From Bacillota bacterium (GTDB lineage Bacteria; Bacillota; Clostridia; Christensenellales; CAG-138), in NCBI GenBank assembly GCA_023426265.1, contig JAFABA010000032.1, positions 1-21,797 on the forward strand: a DNA stretch of 21,797 bases, given 5' to 3'. The position numbers and the translations under genes were made by a program. Below the pieces are notes generated by a model. It was not told where the DNA came from. It did no database searches and was given only the letters and a program-made list of their open reading frames with translations. Of this stretch, positions 21,464-21,797 are shown piece after piece; the first letter of the stretch is position 1; every line of letters starts with the position of its first letter.

Positions 21464-21797
21464 AGCGCCACCTCCGCAAGCTCGGTTCCCTCTATGCGGT
21501 ATACCTTAGCATTGCCGATATCCTCGGGAAGAACGGTCAGCGCGCAGACCCGCAGGTTCTTTTTTGCGAACCCCTCCACGGCCCGGTAGAGCGCCGGAAG
21601 GTTCGTATCCTCCCCGTAAAGCAATATTGCGTCGTATTTATTCTGCGCGGGCTGCCGGAAGTAGCGGTCAATTTCGTCGAATGAGATTCCAAAGCCGATG
21701 GCCGCGAGATTCTCTTTGCCCATGCGCTTGAGCAGCAGGTCATACCGCCCGCCGGAAAGCACCGCGCGCGGCACGCTTTTGACAAACCCGCGGAACA
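21460..21797 (-). CDS. hisZ: ATP phosphoribosyltransferase regulatory subunit, C-terminal part
   Basis: The frame is open to the window edge, so only about the last 111 residues are present. The segment AVLSGGRYDLLLKRMGKENLAAIGFGISFDEI is the class II aminoacyl-tRNA-synthetase-like motif 3 region kept in HisZ. After it comes a divergent region (QNKYDAILLYGEDTNLPALYRAVEGFAKK) rather than a clear tRNA anticodon-binding domain. HisZ activates the short HisG and confers histidine feedback. It could be confused with HisS, but direct ATGA overlap with a short hisG settles it. The upstream end and operon promoter are not in view. Confidence 0.9.
   Translation of the reverse strand, partial: FRGFVKSVPRAVLSGGRYDLLLKRMGKENLAAIGFGISFDEIDRYFRQPAQNKYDAILLYGEDTNLPALYRAVEGFAKKNLRVCALTVLPEDIGNAKVYRIEGTELAEVAL

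Noticed and set aside
1..21797. Prophage, integrative element, CRISPR array or defence island
   Set aside because: No integrase, transposase, phage, toxin-antitoxin or spacer-repeat pattern seen; genes are metabolic, transport or structural with even style.

Overview
The window reads as an ordinary chromosomal stretch of an anaerobic, endospore-forming Bacillota, most likely a member of class Clostridia. This rests on CotF-type spore-coat genes, strong AGGAGG ribosome binding sites, lipoproteins with Thr/Pro/Glu-rich linkers, a short HisG with HisZ, a PHP-type histidinol phosphatase, and a manganese riboswitch. Coding DNA looks GC-rich and intergenic DNA is more AT-rich. I see no phage, transposase, CRISPR array, tRNA or rRNA. 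Taxonomy is inferred from gene content and style only.

Layout. (1) 1-597: the 3' end of a beta-CASP metallo-beta-lactamase-fold ribonuclease gene. (2) 600-5500: a molybdenum/tungsten block. It holds moaB/mog (+), then on the minus strand a MoeA-like molybdopterin-binding protein, modA, modB and modC. Two diverged copies of a roughly 140-155 bp dispersed repeat flank moaB-modCBA in inverted orientation, each starting just after the stop codon of the gene before it. (3) 5500-6400: a two-gene spore-coat operon with a strong terminator, then about 200 bp of unexplained DNA ending in a second terminator. (4) 6500-8850: a DUF454 membrane protein (+) and a convergent two-gene operon of DUF6323/DUF6179-like proteins behind a perfect palindrome. 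(5) 8860-11000: mntP, whose leader is a well-resolved Mn2+ (yybP-ykoY) riboswitch with its own promoter and terminator, preceded by a YibE/F membrane protein. (6) 11040-12640: a lipoprotein alkaline phosphatase. (7) 12744-14145: a complete operon encoding a zinc-ligand-poor S4 ribosomal protein paralogue and an unknown protein, with a strong promoter and two tandem GGTTAG-N6-CTAACC elements at the start of transcription. (8) 14164-21797: the histidine operon, transcribed right to left as hisZ(partial)-G-D-C-B-H-A-F-IE-K, mostly with overlapping or abutting genes. Its promoter lies outside the window.

How the genes work together. ModABC would import molybdate or tungstate, while MoaB/Mog and the MoeA-like protein handle the pterin during cofactor assembly. 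HisZGDCBHAFIE plus HisK cover histidine synthesis from PRPP and ATP to histidinol, and HisD oxidises histidinol to histidine. MntP exports Mn2+ when the riboswitch senses excess. The less ordinary material is the repeat pair around the Mo locus, the leader of the S4 paralogue operon, an orphan promoter firing straight into a terminator near 8866-8945, and the uncharacterised proteins at 7033-8815 and 12781-13437.
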